Assembly (NCBI RefSeq): GCF_900109095.1
Contig: NZ_FNYZ01000001.1
Span: 744,001 to 808,000, forward strand
Source of the DNA: Sphingobium sp. AP50
Lineage (GTDB): Bacteria; Pseudomonadota; Alphaproteobacteria; Sphingomonadales; Sphingomonadaceae
Direction of reading: 5' to 3'
Length of the DNA stretch: 64,000 nt
The position numbers and the translations under genes are program-made. The notes below the pieces were generated by a model. That model searched no databases, was not told the origin of the DNA, and was given only the letters and a program-made list of their open reading frames with translations. Every line of letters starts with the position of its first letter. Within the stretch, counting starts at the first letter, position 1. Positions 35,447 to 44,375 of this stretch are shown here, in pieces.

Positions 35447-35839
35447 CTATCGCCTGCGATAGGGTTCGCAGGCAATGCCATCGCCATCACCATCCATATG
35501 CGAGCCATAGCCGGGCTGCCCGCGCAATATGGGTGCGGCGCCCGCTGCCCTTGCTTCGGCGCAATTGCGATAGGACCAGCCAGTCTCCGTTCCGGTCTGA
35601 CGGGGGCGAGGAGCAGGTTGCGCTTTCCTATCCGGACCGGGTTGTTGCCGGTCGAGATCGTCGGCTGACATTGGCCGTTCCTTGCCGATGCTGTTGCGGG
35701 TCGGCGTCCATAACGTATCGGTGTGCGTAGGCACCGGGGGTGTCGTTGGTGCTTCGAAGAAACGGCTAGCGGTGCCGCCTGCCAGGCCCATGGCGACAGC
35801 GCACAGGGCGGCTTTCACTGCAAAATCCTTTGTCACCAT
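35447..35839 (-). CDS. Excalibur calcium-binding domain protein, exported
   Basis: A 130-residue exported protein: hydrophobic N-terminal segment (FAVKAALCAVAMGLAGG), a Pro/Arg/Gln-rich linker, and a C-terminal excalibur domain with the calcium-loop-like DGDGDGIACEP and the paired cysteines in RNCAEARAAG and GIACE. The ATG at 35839 is chosen; a TTG six codons upstream is possible, neither has a clear ribosome-binding site. The excalibur motif occurs alone or next to nucleases; no nuclease domain is present, so function is unknown. Confidence 0.8.
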   Translation of the reverse strand: MVTKDFAVKAALCAVAMGLAGGTASRFFEAPTTPPVPTHTDTLWTPTRNSIGKERPMSADDLDRQQPGPDRKAQPAPRPRQTGTETGWSYRNCAEARAAGAAPILRGQPGYGSHMDGDGDGIACEPYRRR

Positions 35840-35916
35840 TGGATCGATATCGCCCAATCGGGTAAAGGATCGGTTGCTTGGAGCATCGCGTTCCCGTGCG
35901 GCGATCAGCGTCAGGC

Positions 35917-35950
35917 AAAAAAAGACCCGCCTCCATGTGGAAGGCGGGCC
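35917..35950 (-). terminator. Rho-independent terminator of the entericidin-like gene
   Basis: GC-rich hairpin with CCCGCCT at its left and AAGGCGGG at its right (central bases CCATGTGG), followed on the minus strand by seven T residues (AAAAAAA on the plus strand at 35917-35923). About 35 bases after the stop of the 42-residue lipoprotein gene. Confidence 0.85.
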
Positions 35951-35986
35951 ATGCTAGGGACTGTTTGGGAACCGGGTAGTTCGCGC

Positions 35987-36115
35987 TTAGTTGGCGGACT
36001 TTTCCACGGCCTTGCCGGCGCTTTGCACGTCGCGGCCAGCGCCTTCGACGGTGTTGCATGCGGCGACCATCAGCGAACCGGTCAGCAGGACAGCGGCCAG
36101 AATTTTCTTGGTCAT
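35987..36115 (-). CDS. Entericidin A/B family small lipoprotein
   Basis: A 42-residue lipoprotein too short for ordinary gene calling. The translation starts MTKKILAAVLLTGSLMVAAC, with a lipobox Cys at 20, and continues NTVEGAGRDVQSAGKAVEKS before the stop; the mature CNTVEGAGRDVQSAG matches the entericidin pattern. GAAGGAGAC lies 5 bases before the ATG and a strong terminator follows, so it is a complete one-gene unit. Entericidins are described as an antidote/toxin pair in E. coli; here only one gene is present, as is usual in alphaproteobacteria, where the role is unclear. Confidence 0.88.
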   Translation of the reverse strand: MTKKILAAVLLTGSLMVAACNTVEGAGRDVQSAGKAVEKSAN

Positions 36116-36210
36116 CGAAAGTCTCCTTCAAAACCTTGCAGCCGCCCTTGCCGGAGCGATGGCGGCGACAGGAGGAAAACCCGTGTCGCACACATCCGTT
36201 CCGCAGCCGG

Positions 36211-36245
36211 AAAGAATAATGATTTCCAAAAAGAATAATGATTTC
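36211..36245. repeat. Tandem direct repeat, 16 bases with 19-base period
   Basis: AAAGAATAATGATTTC occurs at 36211-36226 and again at 36230-36245. Looks like a local duplication. Confidence 0.85.
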
Positions 36246-36271
36246 AAAGGGAAAGTTGCCCCAAAAAGTCT

Positions 36272-36310
36272 GAGCCCGGAACGCGTCGGGGGGAGATACG
36301 TTCCGGGCTC
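36272..36310. repeat. Perfect 12-bp inverted repeat with 15-base loop
   Basis: GAGCCCGGAACG (36272-36283) is the exact reverse complement of CGTTCCGGGCTC (36299-36310). No T-run follows on either side, so an ordinary terminator is unlikely; it could be a protein site or part of a structured RNA. Confidence 0.8.
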
Positions 36311-36496
36311 ATATTATGTGGATAGCAAGAGCGGGGGGCAAAAGATTTGCTATCCGAAATGTAGAACCCTCCATGACCCGGGAAGGTTCCCGCAGTGGAC
36401 GAAAATTTCGCTTTTTTTATTCGGCCCGCATAACAAGGACTTCGATGGTTATCGGCCATTAACTCGAAGAAAATCGCCGCTTCCGGGATAGAAAAG

Positions 36497-37477
36497 TCAG
36501 ATCAGCGGTCGCCCGCTGTTGCGATATTCCGGGCGAATGGTCGATTCCGGCAGATCGTCCTGCGGCGCGGCAGGGGCCGCCGGTGCGCTCCAGCCGGGCG
36601 TGGGCGCAGCGGATGGCGCGGGCAGGGCGCTGGCGGGCGGCATATAGGGTGCGCCCAGCATCTCGACCGGCTGCACGGGCTTGGCCGGCCAGGATGTCCG
36701 CGCCGGGCCGGAAATCGTCTCCCGTCCCAGATACATGTCGCTGAACGCCGCTGCCGTGCCGTTGAAACCGGGATTGCGGTAGAAGATATGCGCGCCAATC
36801 ACCGCCACCGCCTGAAGGCTGGAGGACCACAGCGGCCGCACCGCCAGCGTATGATAATGGGTGGCCAGCCCGACCGGCGCATAGACCTGACCATTGAGCG
36901 CATCCTGCGCCACCCGCCGCGCCCGTGCCCAGGCCGCCGCCACCGGCATCCGCGCCATCGATCCGTCGCAACTGAAGGTGAACTGGCAATGGAAATCGGT
37001 CCGTTCCGATCCCTGATAGACGACGCCGCACACGCTGTTGGGCCATAACGGGCTGCGCACCCGGTTCAGCACCACCTGCGCCACCGCGCGCTGGCCTTCG
37101 TCCGGTTCGTTGGCGGCTTCATAATAGATGGCGGAGGTCAGGCAGTTGAGCGCGCGATAGCTGTCGAGCGCGCTCATCCCGCGGAAGATCGCCGCCGGCG
37201 CGGCCTTCACCGCTTCCAGACCCAGCACATGCTCGCTCTGCACCGTATCGACGCCCGGCACCGGGTCGAAAGCGCCCTCGGCATAGAAGAAGGCCGATCC
37301 GGGGAAATTTTGCCCGGACTCCTCGGCCGGATCGACGAAGCGGCCGTTCGCCTGTTCGCTATCCAGCATATCCAGCGGCGCGGCGGTGATCAGGCGCGGG
37401 GCGACGAGCAGCAACAGCGCGATCAGCGCGATCGCGACATGGCCCTTCCATCCCTGAAACCAAGCAAATGCCGGCAT
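36497..37477 (-). CDS. SleB-like cell wall hydrolase
   Basis: Exported or membrane-anchored peptidoglycan hydrolase of the hydrolase_2 (SleB/CwlJ) family; 326 residues. The ATG at 37477 has AGGGCAGG directly upstream; the frame is open further back without similarity. One hydrophobic N-terminal helix (HVAIALIALLLLVAPRLI), then the catalytic domain at about 105-225, with the Glu in LTSAIYYEAANEPDEGQ and the segments AVAQVVLNRVRSPLWPNS and GLATHYHTLAVRP. A Pro/Ala-rich tail follows. The family in spores cleaves cortex; in non-sporulating alphaproteobacteria the role is general wall remodelling, not well defined. Confidence 0.88.
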   Translation of the reverse strand: MPAFAWFQGWKGHVAIALIALLLLVAPRLITAAPLDMLDSEQANGRFVDPAEESGQNFPGSAFFYAEGAFDPVPGVDTVQSEHVLGLEAVKAAPAAIFRGMSALDSYRALNCLTSAIYYEAANEPDEGQRAVAQVVLNRVRSPLWPNSVCGVVYQGSERTDFHCQFTFSCDGSMARMPVAAAWARARRVAQDALNGQVYAPVGLATHYHTLAVRPLWSSSLQAVAVIGAHIFYRNPGFNGTAAAFSDMYLGRETISGPARTSWPAKPVQPVEMLGAPYMPPASALPAPSAAPTPGWSAPAAPAAPQDDLPESTIRPEYRNSGRPLI

Positions 37478-37671
37478 ATCCTGCCCTGAAAATCCGTGCT
37501 GTCCGATAGCGTCGGCGCTCCCCTTAGCGCATTTCGCCGGCAAAATCTGCCCCGTCGATGCGCCTGTGCCGCCATGGGACGGCCTATGGCGCAAAGGTTA
37601 AAATCCCCCCTTTTGCCCGTGCAGCATTCCCTTGCTTGGCAAAGCCGCGCCGCCTCCGCTATGCGGGTGCC

Positions 37672-38667
37672 ATGCTGCTTCAAACAGATAGTCTCGCGCT
37701 CATCGGCAACACCCCGCTCGTGCGCCTCACCGGCCCTTCGGAAGAAACGGGCTGCGACATTTTCGCCAAATGCGAATTCGCTAATCCCGGCGCCTCCGTG
37801 AAGGATCGCGCCGCCCTGTTCATCGTCAATGATGCCGAGGAAAAGGGGCTGCTCAAGCCCGGCGGCACCATTGTCGAAGGGACGGCCGGCAATACCGGCA
37901 TCGGTCTGGCGCTGGTCGCCAATGCCAAGGGCTACAAGTCGATCATCGTCATGCCCGAGACGCAGAGCCGGGAAAAGATGGATACGCTGCGCGCGCTGGG
38001 TGCGGAGTTGGTGACGGTGCCCGCCGCGCCCTATTCCAACCCCGGCCATTTCGTCCACACGTCGCGCCGGATCGCGGAAGAAACGGAAAATGCCGTCTGG
38101 GCCAACCAGTTCGACAATATCGCCAATCGCAAGGCGCATATCGTCGGCACGGCCGAGGAAATCTGGACCCAGATGGAAGGGCGGATTGACGGCTTCACCT
38201 GCGCGGCCGGTACCGGCGGCACGATCGCGGGTGTGGGCCTTGGCCTCAAGGCGAAGGACGAAGGCATCACCATCGCGCTCAGCGATCCTTATGGCGCGGC
38301 GCTGTTCAACTATTATGCCCATGGCGAACTGAAGGCCGAAGGGTCGTCGGTCGCCGAAGGCATTGGTCAGGGCCGCATTACCGCCAATCTGGAAGGCGCG
38401 CCGATCGATACGCAATTCCGTATCTCGGACGAGGAGGGGCTCTATTGGGTCCGCCGTCTGCTGGCCGAGGAAGGCCTGTGTCTGGGCCTGTCGTCGGGCA
38501 TCAATGTCGCGGGCGCGGTGGCGCTGGCGAAGCAATTGGGGCCGGGCAAGCGGGTGGCGACCATATTGTGCGACACCGGCTTCCGCTATCTGTCGACGCT
38601 CTACAACCGGCAATGGCTGGAATCTAAGGGCTTGACGGTCTTCCCCTGGCTCGCGCAGACTGCATGA
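37672..38667 (+). CDS. cysK: Cysteine synthase A (O-acetylserine sulfhydrylase)
   Basis: PLP enzyme joining O-acetylserine and sulfide into cysteine; 331 residues. The PLP lysine is Lys44 in NPGASVKDRAA; the substrate loop is EGTAGNTGIGLAL, and the phosphate-binding loop GTGGTIAGVGLGLK. The ATG at 37672 matches the usual family beginning (LALIGNTPLVRL follows closely); the open frame upstream is not protein-like. It is divergent from the hydrolase gene, and its last bases overlap the next start (ATGA). A cystathionine beta-synthase-like enzyme is a remote alternative. Confidence 0.93.
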   Translation: MLLQTDSLALIGNTPLVRLTGPSEETGCDIFAKCEFANPGASVKDRAALFIVNDAEEKGLLKPGGTIVEGTAGNTGIGLALVANAKGYKSIIVMPETQSREKMDTLRALGAELVTVPAAPYSNPGHFVHTSRRIAEETENAVWANQFDNIANRKAHIVGTAEEIWTQMEGRIDGFTCAAGTGGTIAGVGLGLKAKDEGITIALSDPYGAALFNYYAHGELKAEGSSVAEGIGQGRITANLEGAPIDTQFRISDEEGLYWVRRLLAEEGLCLGLSSGINVAGAVALAKQLGPGKRVATILCDTGFRYLSTLYNRQWLESKGLTVFPWLAQTA

Positions 38668-39005
38668 CCGCCGACACGGGTCGCGGCGACGATAATATGA
38701 GCAAGACCATGGCTGAAACACCCCGCCGACAGGAAGGGTTACAGCGCGTCCAGATCGGCCTGACCGGACTGGCGGGTGTGGTGCTGCTCGTGGGCCTGGC
38801 CAATATCGTCATTGAAAAAGCGCGGATCGATGATGCCGCGCTGCCGCCGCCGGTGGTGCCGACCCTGACGCAAAATGCCGTCTCGCCCAAGGAGCCGCTG
38901 GCCGAACTGGGCGTGCAGCCTGCGGCGGAACAGGCGCCGATCGTGCCCGACCTTCAGCCCGACCCCAATATCCGCAATCGCGAACCCGCCCAGCAGCAGC
39001 GCTAG
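38664..39005 (+). CDS. Small membrane protein after cysK, unknown function
   Basis: Not recognised. 113 residues with one membrane helix (GLTGLAGVVLLVGLANIVI) near residues 33-52, short basic cytoplasmic part and a Pro/Gln-rich exterior tail. The ATG at 38664 overlaps the cysK stop; a second in-frame ATG at 38697 is possible. The position suggests co-expression with cysK. It ends just before a family A repeat. Confidence 0.65.
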   Translation: MTADTGRGDDNMSKTMAETPRRQEGLQRVQIGLTGLAGVVLLVGLANIVIEKARIDDAALPPPVVPTLTQNAVSPKEPLAELGVQPAAEQAPIVPDLQPDPNIRNREPAQQQR

Positions 39006-39028
39006 GGCGGGGTGGCAACACTCCATCC

Positions 39029-39098
39029 CGTCATTGCGAGCGTAGCGAAGCAATCCAAGGGGCGCACCGTGGATTGCTTCGCTACGCTCGCAATGACG
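39029..39098. repeat. Palindromic repeat, family A (70 bp)
   Basis: Perfect inverted repeat with 28-base arms identical to those at 25236 and a different 14-base loop. It ends 20 bases before the start of the next gene; a frame beginning inside the repeat runs into that gene, but the repeat-derived residues (MLRYARNDE) are a known annotation artefact of this element. Confidence 0.9.
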
Positions 39099-39118
39099 AA
39101 ACTTGTTGGTTTGCGCCG

Positions 39119-40396
39119 ATGAAGGCAGGCCTGAAGCGATTCCTCTGGCTCTGGCTGGTGCCGCTGGCGATTTTTATCGCCGGGCTGTGGCGCGCCTTGC
39201 TGACCGGGCAGGCCGATCCCTGGGATTGGGGCGTTCCCGCCGCTGTGCTGCTGGCGGGGGCGGGGTTTCTGCTGGCGCGGCGGGGCTGGGCGATGTTGTG
39301 CTCGGTGGCGCTGGGCAGCGTCGGGACGGCGCTGATCTTCTGTACGCTGGCCGCAGGGCGTGCACCCGATCCCGGCGCGGCCATGGGTCTGTCGCTGCTG
39401 GCGATGCTGGCCGGTTCCGCCGGTGCGTTGCTGCGCCCGCCTCCCTCCGCCTCCCGATTTCTCTCGAAGCGTGCCGGAACGAGCATCATGCTTCTGCTGC
39501 TCGCTGCCCTGCTCCTCTGGCGCGGTCCGGCCCAGCCGGTCCATCCTGTCCCGGCCAATCCTGTCCCGGATCGTCCCGACCTTGCCGTCATCACCGGCCT
39601 GCCGCTCTTCTGGGATGAGATGGGAAAGGGTGGGCCGCGCGATGCGCCGATTATCTCGATCCTGCGCACCCGCTTCACCATCATCCCGATGGATGATCCG
39701 CTCCAGTTGAAGACATCGCCCGCACGCCGCCTGCTGCTGGCCCAGCCGCGCGCGCTGGCGCCGGCCCAACTGGTCGCGATCGACCAGTGGGTGCGCGATG
39801 GTGGCACGGCGCTGGTGCTGGCCGATCCGCTGCTGCGCTGGCCGTCGGACCTGCCGCTGGGCGACCGCCGCCGTGCCCCGTCCGTCAGCCTGTTGCAACC
39901 GCTGCTGACCCATTGGGGTTTCCGGCCCGTCGACATCAAAGCGGCGGAAATGCGCGAGCGGACGCCCGATGGCTATGTCGTCACCCTGTCCGGCGTGCAG
40001 CTTTTTCGGAGTGGGCCGGACGGTCGCATCGTCGGGCCGGGCGATTGGATCGTGAATCGCAAGAAGATGGGCAGGGGAGAGGTGTTGTTGCTGGGCGATG
40101 CCGATCCGATCGACGACCGGCTCTGGCTCGCCGACCCCGCTTACCCGCTCGATCCCCGTTACTGGGTGGCCGATACGCCTGCGCGTGTCGTCCACTGGCT
40201 GGACGGTGCGCCGATCCCCGGCGAACGACGCTGGATGCAGGAGGCGCGGGGAGTCGCGCAGGCTGTCGGCAGGGCGCTTTTTGCTGGGATGATATGGGCG
40301 ATAGTGGGTGCGACGCTGTTTCGTCGGGAAAGGCCGGAGGTTAGCCCCGGAACAAAAAGAGAATATGGGGATATGAAAGATAACAAATCCGGTTAG
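39119..40396 (+). CDS. Multi-pass membrane protein with GldG/DUF4350-like domain
   Basis: Membrane protein of 425 residues. Several hydrophobic helices in the first 140 residues (FLWLWLVPLAIFIAGLW, TSIMLLLLAALLLW), then a soluble alpha/beta region with PDLAVITGLPLFWDEMG, LAPAQLVAIDQWVRDGGTA and EVLLLGDADPIDDRL, and a last helix near the C terminus. The soluble part looks like the GldG/ABC-auxiliary or DUF4350 type in which a gliding/ABC accessory domain senses or holds a ligand; that similarity is weak by eye. Start ATG at 39119 avoids the repeat. Function unknown. Confidence 0.7.
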   Translation: MKAGLKRFLWLWLVPLAIFIAGLWRALLTGQADPWDWGVPAAVLLAGAGFLLARRGWAMLCSVALGSVGTALIFCTLAAGRAPDPGAAMGLSLLAMLAGSAGALLRPPPSASRFLSKRAGTSIMLLLLAALLLWRGPAQPVHPVPANPVPDRPDLAVITGLPLFWDEMGKGGPRDAPIISILRTRFTIIPMDDPLQLKTSPARRLLLAQPRALAPAQLVAIDQWVRDGGTALVLADPLLRWPSDLPLGDRRRAPSVSLLQPLLTHWGFRPVDIKAAEMRERTPDGYVVTLSGVQLFRSGPDGRIVGPGDWIVNRKKMGRGEVLLLGDADPIDDRLWLADPAYPLDPRYWVADTPARVVHWLDGAPIPGERRWMQEARGVAQAVGRALFAGMIWAIVGATLFRRERPEVSPGTKREYGDMKDNKSG

Positions 40397-40417
40397 TCCC
40401 GCATTTCACCGTCTTTT

Positions 40418-40441
40418 CCCAACCTGACCCATGCTTTCCCA
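40418..40441 (-). promoter_or_regulatory. Probable MraZ-box array before mraZ
   Basis: On the minus strand three TGGG cores recur with an exact 10-base period (plus-strand CCCA at 40418, 40428 and 40438), and weaker matches continue at 40398, 40408 and 40448. TGGGN repeats with 5-base spacers are the published MraZ-binding sites in other bacteria. Lies about 145-165 bases before the mraZ GTG, so MraZ probably regulates its own operon. Confidence 0.7.
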
Positions 40442-40583
40442 TTGCAGTCCACCCCCATGCTTGGTAGGAAAACCAGCATTGGGGTTCGTCAGGCTTTGCG
40501 TTGTCCTGTGCGCTGGATGGTGTTTCTCATGATTCCGGCGACGGACGGCCTGCGCCCCGAAAACAAGGGGTCAGGTCGCCAAC

Positions 40584-41081
40584 GTGTCGGACGTTATTCT
40601 CTATTCGGGCAACGCATTCAGCGTCGCGGACGGCAAAGGCCGTTTCGTGCTGCCCCTGGAGATGCGCAAGCTGGTCAAGCAGGCCAGCGGCGGCGACAAT
40701 CGCCTGTGCCTGTCGGTCCATTTCGACAATGGTTGCGCCACCGGCTTTGGCCTGTCCCACAAACAGTTCCTGTTCGAAGAAGTCGACAGGCTGGAACGCA
40801 AGGCTGATGAAGCCGGCCGCGACTTCAATGCCGACCTGGAGCGCGAAAACCGACTCGGTACGATCGAGGACGTGAATTTCGATGATGCCGGCCGTTTCTT
40901 CCTCCACCCCGATATCAAGGAAGAAGCAGGCATTACGGACGCGATCTTCTTCTATGGCGTGGGTCGTTACTTCCAGATTTGGAAGCCTGAAGCGCTGGTC
41001 GAAAGCCCCGATCGCCCGGCTCTGATCCGCAACAAGGTCCGCCGCTGGATCGATGCGCGTGCGGAAGGGGCGACCAAGTGA
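40584..41081 (+). CDS. mraZ: Transcription regulator MraZ
   Basis: DNA-binding protein with two AbrB-like/SpoVT-like swapped-hairpin domains, forming a ring and repressing the dcw cluster; 165 residues. N-terminal repeat: [19 protein letters not shown]; second repeat near residue 95: [18 protein letters not shown]. Start GTG at 40584 with GGGGTCAGG upstream. It overlaps rsmH (GTGA). First gene of the cluster, with probable operator repeats upstream. Confidence 0.95.
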   Translation: MSDVILYSGNAFSVADGKGRFVLPLEMRKLVKQASGGDNRLCLSVHFDNGCATGFGLSHKQFLFEEVDRLERKADEAGRDFNADLERENRLGTIEDVNFDDAGRFFLHPDIKEEAGITDAIFFYGVGRYFQIWKPEALVESPDRPALIRNKVRRWIDARAEGATK

Positions 41082-42025
41082 CGGATGTCCCCCACATCCC
41101 CGTCCTGATCGATGAAGTGCTCGACGCCCTTGCCATCACCCCCGGCGAGATTCATGTCGACGGCACGTTCGGTGCGGGCGGCTATAGCAGTGCCATGGCC
41201 CGCGCCGGTGCGCGCGTTTTCGCCTTCGATCGCGACCCTGATGCGATCCGCGAAGGGCAGGCGGTGGCCGACGCGCATGGCATCACGCTGATCCCCGGCG
41301 AATTTTCGCGCATGGCGGAATATCTGGCGGAGCGCGGCATCGAGACGCTGTCGGGCATCACGCTCGATATCGGCGTATCTTCGATGCAACTCGATCGGGC
41401 GGAGCGCGGCTTTTCCTTCCAGTCGGACGGCCCGCTCACCATGACGATGAGTCAGGACGGCATGAGCGCCGCCGATTTCCTCAACAATGCCCCTGAGGAA
41501 GAGATCGCCAACGTCATCTATCGCTATGGCGACGAACCCAAGTCGCGCCGCGTCGCTCGTGCGATCGTAGAGGCGCGTCCTCTGGAGCGGACCGGCCAGT
41601 TGGCTGCCGTGGTTCGCAAGGCGCTGGGCCATAAGCCGCATGACAAGAAAGACCCGGCGACCCGCACCTTTCAGGCGATCCGCATCCATGTGAATCGCGA
41701 ACTGGAGGAGCTGGAACTGGCGCTCGAAGCGGCGGAAGCGCTGCTGGAGGAGGGTGGTCGCCTCGCGATCGTGACCTTCCACAGTCTGGAAGATCGCATC
41801 GTGAAGCAATTTCTGCGCAATCGCAGCGGCGGCGACAGCGGCGGCTCCCGGCATCTGCCCGAACGCGCCGCCGGACCGCAGCCGACCTTCGCCAAGCCCG
41901 CCAAGGCGGTGAAGCCCGGTGAAGCGGAACTGGCCCGCAACCCCCGCGCCCGATCCGCCACGCTGCGGTCCGCCATTCGTACATCTGCCCCCGCCCAAAA
42001 GTCCCCTCGGAGTGCCCGCGCATGA
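41078..42025 (+). CDS. rsmH: 16S rRNA (cytosine-1402-N4)-methyltransferase
   Basis: SAM-dependent methyltransferase acting on C1402 in the ribosomal P site; 315 residues, normal length. The SAM motif is [16 protein letters not shown], and [19 protein letters not shown] and [15 protein letters not shown] are strongly conserved family segments. GTG start overlapping the mraZ stop. C-terminal Pro/Ala-rich tail overlaps ftsL by 4 bases. Confidence 0.96.
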   Translation: MTDVPHIPVLIDEVLDALAITPGEIHVDGTFGAGGYSSAMARAGARVFAFDRDPDAIREGQAVADAHGITLIPGEFSRMAEYLAERGIETLSGITLDIGVSSMQLDRAERGFSFQSDGPLTMTMSQDGMSAADFLNNAPEEEIANVIYRYGDEPKSRRVARAIVEARPLERTGQLAAVVRKALGHKPHDKKDPATRTFQAIRIHVNRELEELELALEAAEALLEEGGRLAIVTFHSLEDRIVKQFLRNRSGGDSGGSRHLPERAAGPQPTFAKPAKAVKPGEAELARNPRARSATLRSAIRTSAPAQKSPRSARA

Positions 42026-42672
42026 TCGCCGTCAAGAGGTTGCAGAGCCTGATCTGGGTTATCCTCGTCGCGCTGGGGGCGCTGGGGGCCTATATGGTGT
42101 CGCTCAAGGTCGCGACCGAGCGGAACGAGCTGATGAAGGTCCGGGCCCAGATCGCACGGGCCAAGGCCGATATCCGTTATCTGGAAACGGAATTCAGCGC
42201 GCGCGCCTCGATGCGCCAGCTGGAAAACTGGAACCAGCATGACTTCATGTATGCGACGCCCACCGCCCAGCAATATCTGGGCGGGGAACAGGCGTTGGCG
42301 CATCTGGACGGCGTGCAGCCCAATGGTCCGGACTATGTCGCCCCGCCGGTGATGGTGGCGATGGTCGAAACCCCCGCCGACCTGCCCTCCGCCCCGCAAA
42401 AGGCGCCCGAAAGCCCGGCCGCGACCCAAATTCGCAGCGATATCGCCGTGATCCGGGAGGCGCATGCCGCCGACAATGTCGACAAGCTGCCCAAGCCCGC
42501 ACCCCGAACCCCGGTGCAGCAGGCAAAGGCCGATGCGGACGTGTCGCGCCCCAATCCGATCGCGCGCAAGGCGGAACGGATGGCGATGCTGGACGCCAAG
42601 CTGCTGGATGACAGCACGCTGGGCGACCTGACGGCCAAGGCAGCCCGCGAAAAACGCAAGGAGGTACGCTGA
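42022..42672 (+). CDS. ftsL: Cell division protein FtsL
   Basis: Bitopic divisome protein of 216 residues. N-terminal membrane helix ([18 protein letters not shown]) followed by a leucine/charged coiled-coil ([19 protein letters not shown]) and a long Ala/Pro-rich tail that is much longer than E. coli FtsL, as is seen in sphingomonads. Assigned by topology and by its place between rsmH and ftsI. It joins FtsB and FtsQ in activating FtsWI in other bacteria. Confidence 0.85.
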   Translation: MIAVKRLQSLIWVILVALGALGAYMVSLKVATERNELMKVRAQIARAKADIRYLETEFSARASMRQLENWNQHDFMYATPTAQQYLGGEQALAHLDGVQPNGPDYVAPPVMVAMVETPADLPSAPQKAPESPAATQIRSDIAVIREAHAADNVDKLPKPAPRTPVQQAKADADVSRPNPIARKAERMAMLDAKLLDDSTLGDLTAKAAREKRKEVR

Positions 42673-44375
42673 TGGCGACAATCATCGTCCAGCCCGGCGG
42701 ACCCCGCGCCGGGCGGCAGCGGGTCAACCTGACTGCCATTGCCCATAACAGGCTGATGCTGCTGCTCATCCTGTTCATGGGCATTACTGCTATCGTGATC
42801 TGCCGGCTCATTTGGGTCGGCATTTTTGCCCATGGGGCATCGGGCGACGATGCCCTGTCCGCCTTCATCCCCGCGCGCGCCGATATCGTGGATCGCAATG
42901 GCGTGCCGCTGGCGCGGACCATGGATGCCTATTCGGTCGCCGTCCGCCCGTCCAAGCTGATTGGCGATCCCGCCGAACTGGCGCGCAAGCTGCACCAGAT
43001 TTTTCCCGAAGAAGCCGAAGCCGCGTTCTACAAGAAGCTGACCGGGCGGGGCTGGGCCTATCTGCGTCGCCGCGCGCTGCCGGAGGAAGTGGCGGCGGTG
43101 AATGCGCTGGGCGAAATCGGCATCGAATTTCCCCGCGAAAAGGAACGCCTCTATCCCCAGCGCACGCTGGCGGCGCATGTCCTGGGCTTCGCGCCCAATA
43201 GCGAGGGCGTGGGCGGCATGGGTGTGGAGGCGGCCTTCAACGACCGGCTGACCAAGCAGGCTGACCGCAGCAAACCCTTCGCCATGTCGATTGACAGCCG
43301 GGTGCAGGGCGCGCTGGAAAGCGAGCTCTACGCGCAACTGGTGCAGACCAAGGCCAAGGGCGCGGGCGGCATTATCATGGACGCCAATACCGGTGAGATC
43401 ATCGCCATGGCCTCCATCCCCGTCTTCGATCCCAACAAGCTGCAAAATTACGCCGGCAAGCGCTGCTCTGAATCGCCGCTCTGCAACCATATGGTGCAGG
43501 CTCGCTACGAACTTGGCTCGGCCTTCAAGCCGCTGTCGATCGCAGCCGCCATGGATGCCGGTGTTGTGACGTCGATGAGCAAGCGTTATGACGCAACCGC
43601 ACCGCTGGCCGTCGCAGGCTTCCGCATCCGCGATGATCACTCGCTCGGCCGCTGGATCAACGTGCCCGAAATCCTGGTGCACAGCTCCAATATCGGTACC
43701 GCGCGCATTGCCGACGAAATGGGGGCGGCGCCGCTCCAGAAGATGTTCCGCAGCCTGGATTTCGATCAGCGCGCGCCGATCGAGTTCAATGAACGGGCCA
43801 AGGGCATCTGGCCGTCGAGCTGGGGGCGGATCACCAGCATGACCACGGCTTATGGTCATGGCATCGCGGTCACGCCGCTGCATCTGGCGGCCGCCTATGC
43901 CGCACTGGTCAATGGCGGCATCTGGCGCCCGGCCACGATCCGCAAGCTCGATGCCAATCAGGTGCCGGAGGGGCGCCGGGTCTTTTCCGCCGCCACCAGC
44001 GCGCGGATGCGGCAACTGTTGCGGATGATCGTGTCGGCGGGTACAGGGCGTAGCGCCGACGCCAAGGGATTCCGGGTGGGCGGCAAGACGGGTTCGGCCG
44101 AAAAGCCCCAGGAAGGGCGCTATAACAAGACTTCGCTGGTGACGACTTTCGCTTCTGCCTTCCCCATGGACAGCCCCCGCTATGTGGTCCTCGTCACGAT
44201 GGATGAGGCGACGGGCCAATATGGCCTGCGCACCGCCGCCTGGACGGCCGCGCCGGTGGTGAAGCGCGTCGTGGAGCGCACCGGGCCGATGCTGGGCGTG
44301 ATGCCGGACGAACGCCGTGACGTGGATATTTCGGATCTGATGCCGTTGCTGCACGGCGACAAGGAGACAGAGTGA
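42672..44375 (+). CDS. ftsI: Peptidoglycan D,D-transpeptidase FtsI (PBP3)
   Basis: Septal cross-linking enzyme, monofunctional class B penicillin-binding protein; 567 residues. One N-terminal membrane helix (LMLLLILFMGITAIVICRL), a pedestal domain, then the transpeptidase with the active-site serine in ELGSAFKPLS (SxxK), SSN in VHSSNIGTARI and KTG in VGGKTGSAEKPQ. All three motifs are intact. The start overlaps the ftsL stop and its stop overlaps murE. Confidence 0.96.
   Translation: MATIIVQPGGPRAGRQRVNLTAIAHNRLMLLLILFMGITAIVICRLIWVGIFAHGASGDDALSAFIPARADIVDRNGVPLARTMDAYSVAVRPSKLIGDPAELARKLHQIFPEEAEAAFYKKLTGRGWAYLRRRALPEEVAAVNALGEIGIEFPREKERLYPQRTLAAHVLGFAPNSEGVGGMGVEAAFNDRLTKQADRSKPFAMSIDSRVQGALESELYAQLVQTKAKGAGGIIMDANTGEIIAMASIPVFDPNKLQNYAGKRCSESPLCNHMVQARYELGSAFKPLSIAAAMDAGVVTSMSKRYDATAPLAVAGFRIRDDHSLGRWINVPEILVHSSNIGTARIADEMGAAPLQKMFRSLDFDQRAPIEFNERAKGIWPSSWGRITSMTTAYGHGIAVTPLHLAAAYAALVNGGIWRPATIRKLDANQVPEGRRVFSAATSARMRQLLRMIVSAGTGRSADAKGFRVGGKTGSAEKPQEGRYNKTSLVTTFASAFPMDSPRYVVLVTMDEATGQYGLRTAAWTAAPVVKRVVERTGPMLGVMPDERRDVDISDLMPLLHGDKETE

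Larger units (their letters stand above)
36116..36496. other. AT-richer region without a supported gene
   Basis: 381 bases between the entericidin-like gene and the cell-wall hydrolase gene. The left part should hold the promoter of the lipoprotein gene. From about 36205 the composition becomes clearly AT-richer than the surroundings. It contains a 16-base direct repeat (36211 and 36230) and a perfect 12-bp hairpin (36272-36310). A 90-codon frame (36219-36491, plus) exists but has no ribosome-binding site or recognisable motif and I do not call it. Confidence 0.6.

Noticed and set aside
35445-35464. CCCTATCGC/GCGATAGGG inverted repeat between tatC and the excalibur gene
   Set aside because: The loop is only two bases and no T-run follows on either strand; it overlaps the 3' end of the excalibur gene, so chance or coding origin is as likely as a terminator.
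36219-36491. 90-codon plus-strand frame in the AT-richer gap
   Set aside because: No ribosome-binding site, no domain, it contains the perfect hairpin and the tandem repeat, and a minus-strand frame of similar length overlaps it.
42333-44354. 673-residue open frame on the minus strand
   Set aside because: Antisense to ftsL and ftsI, which have clear motifs.
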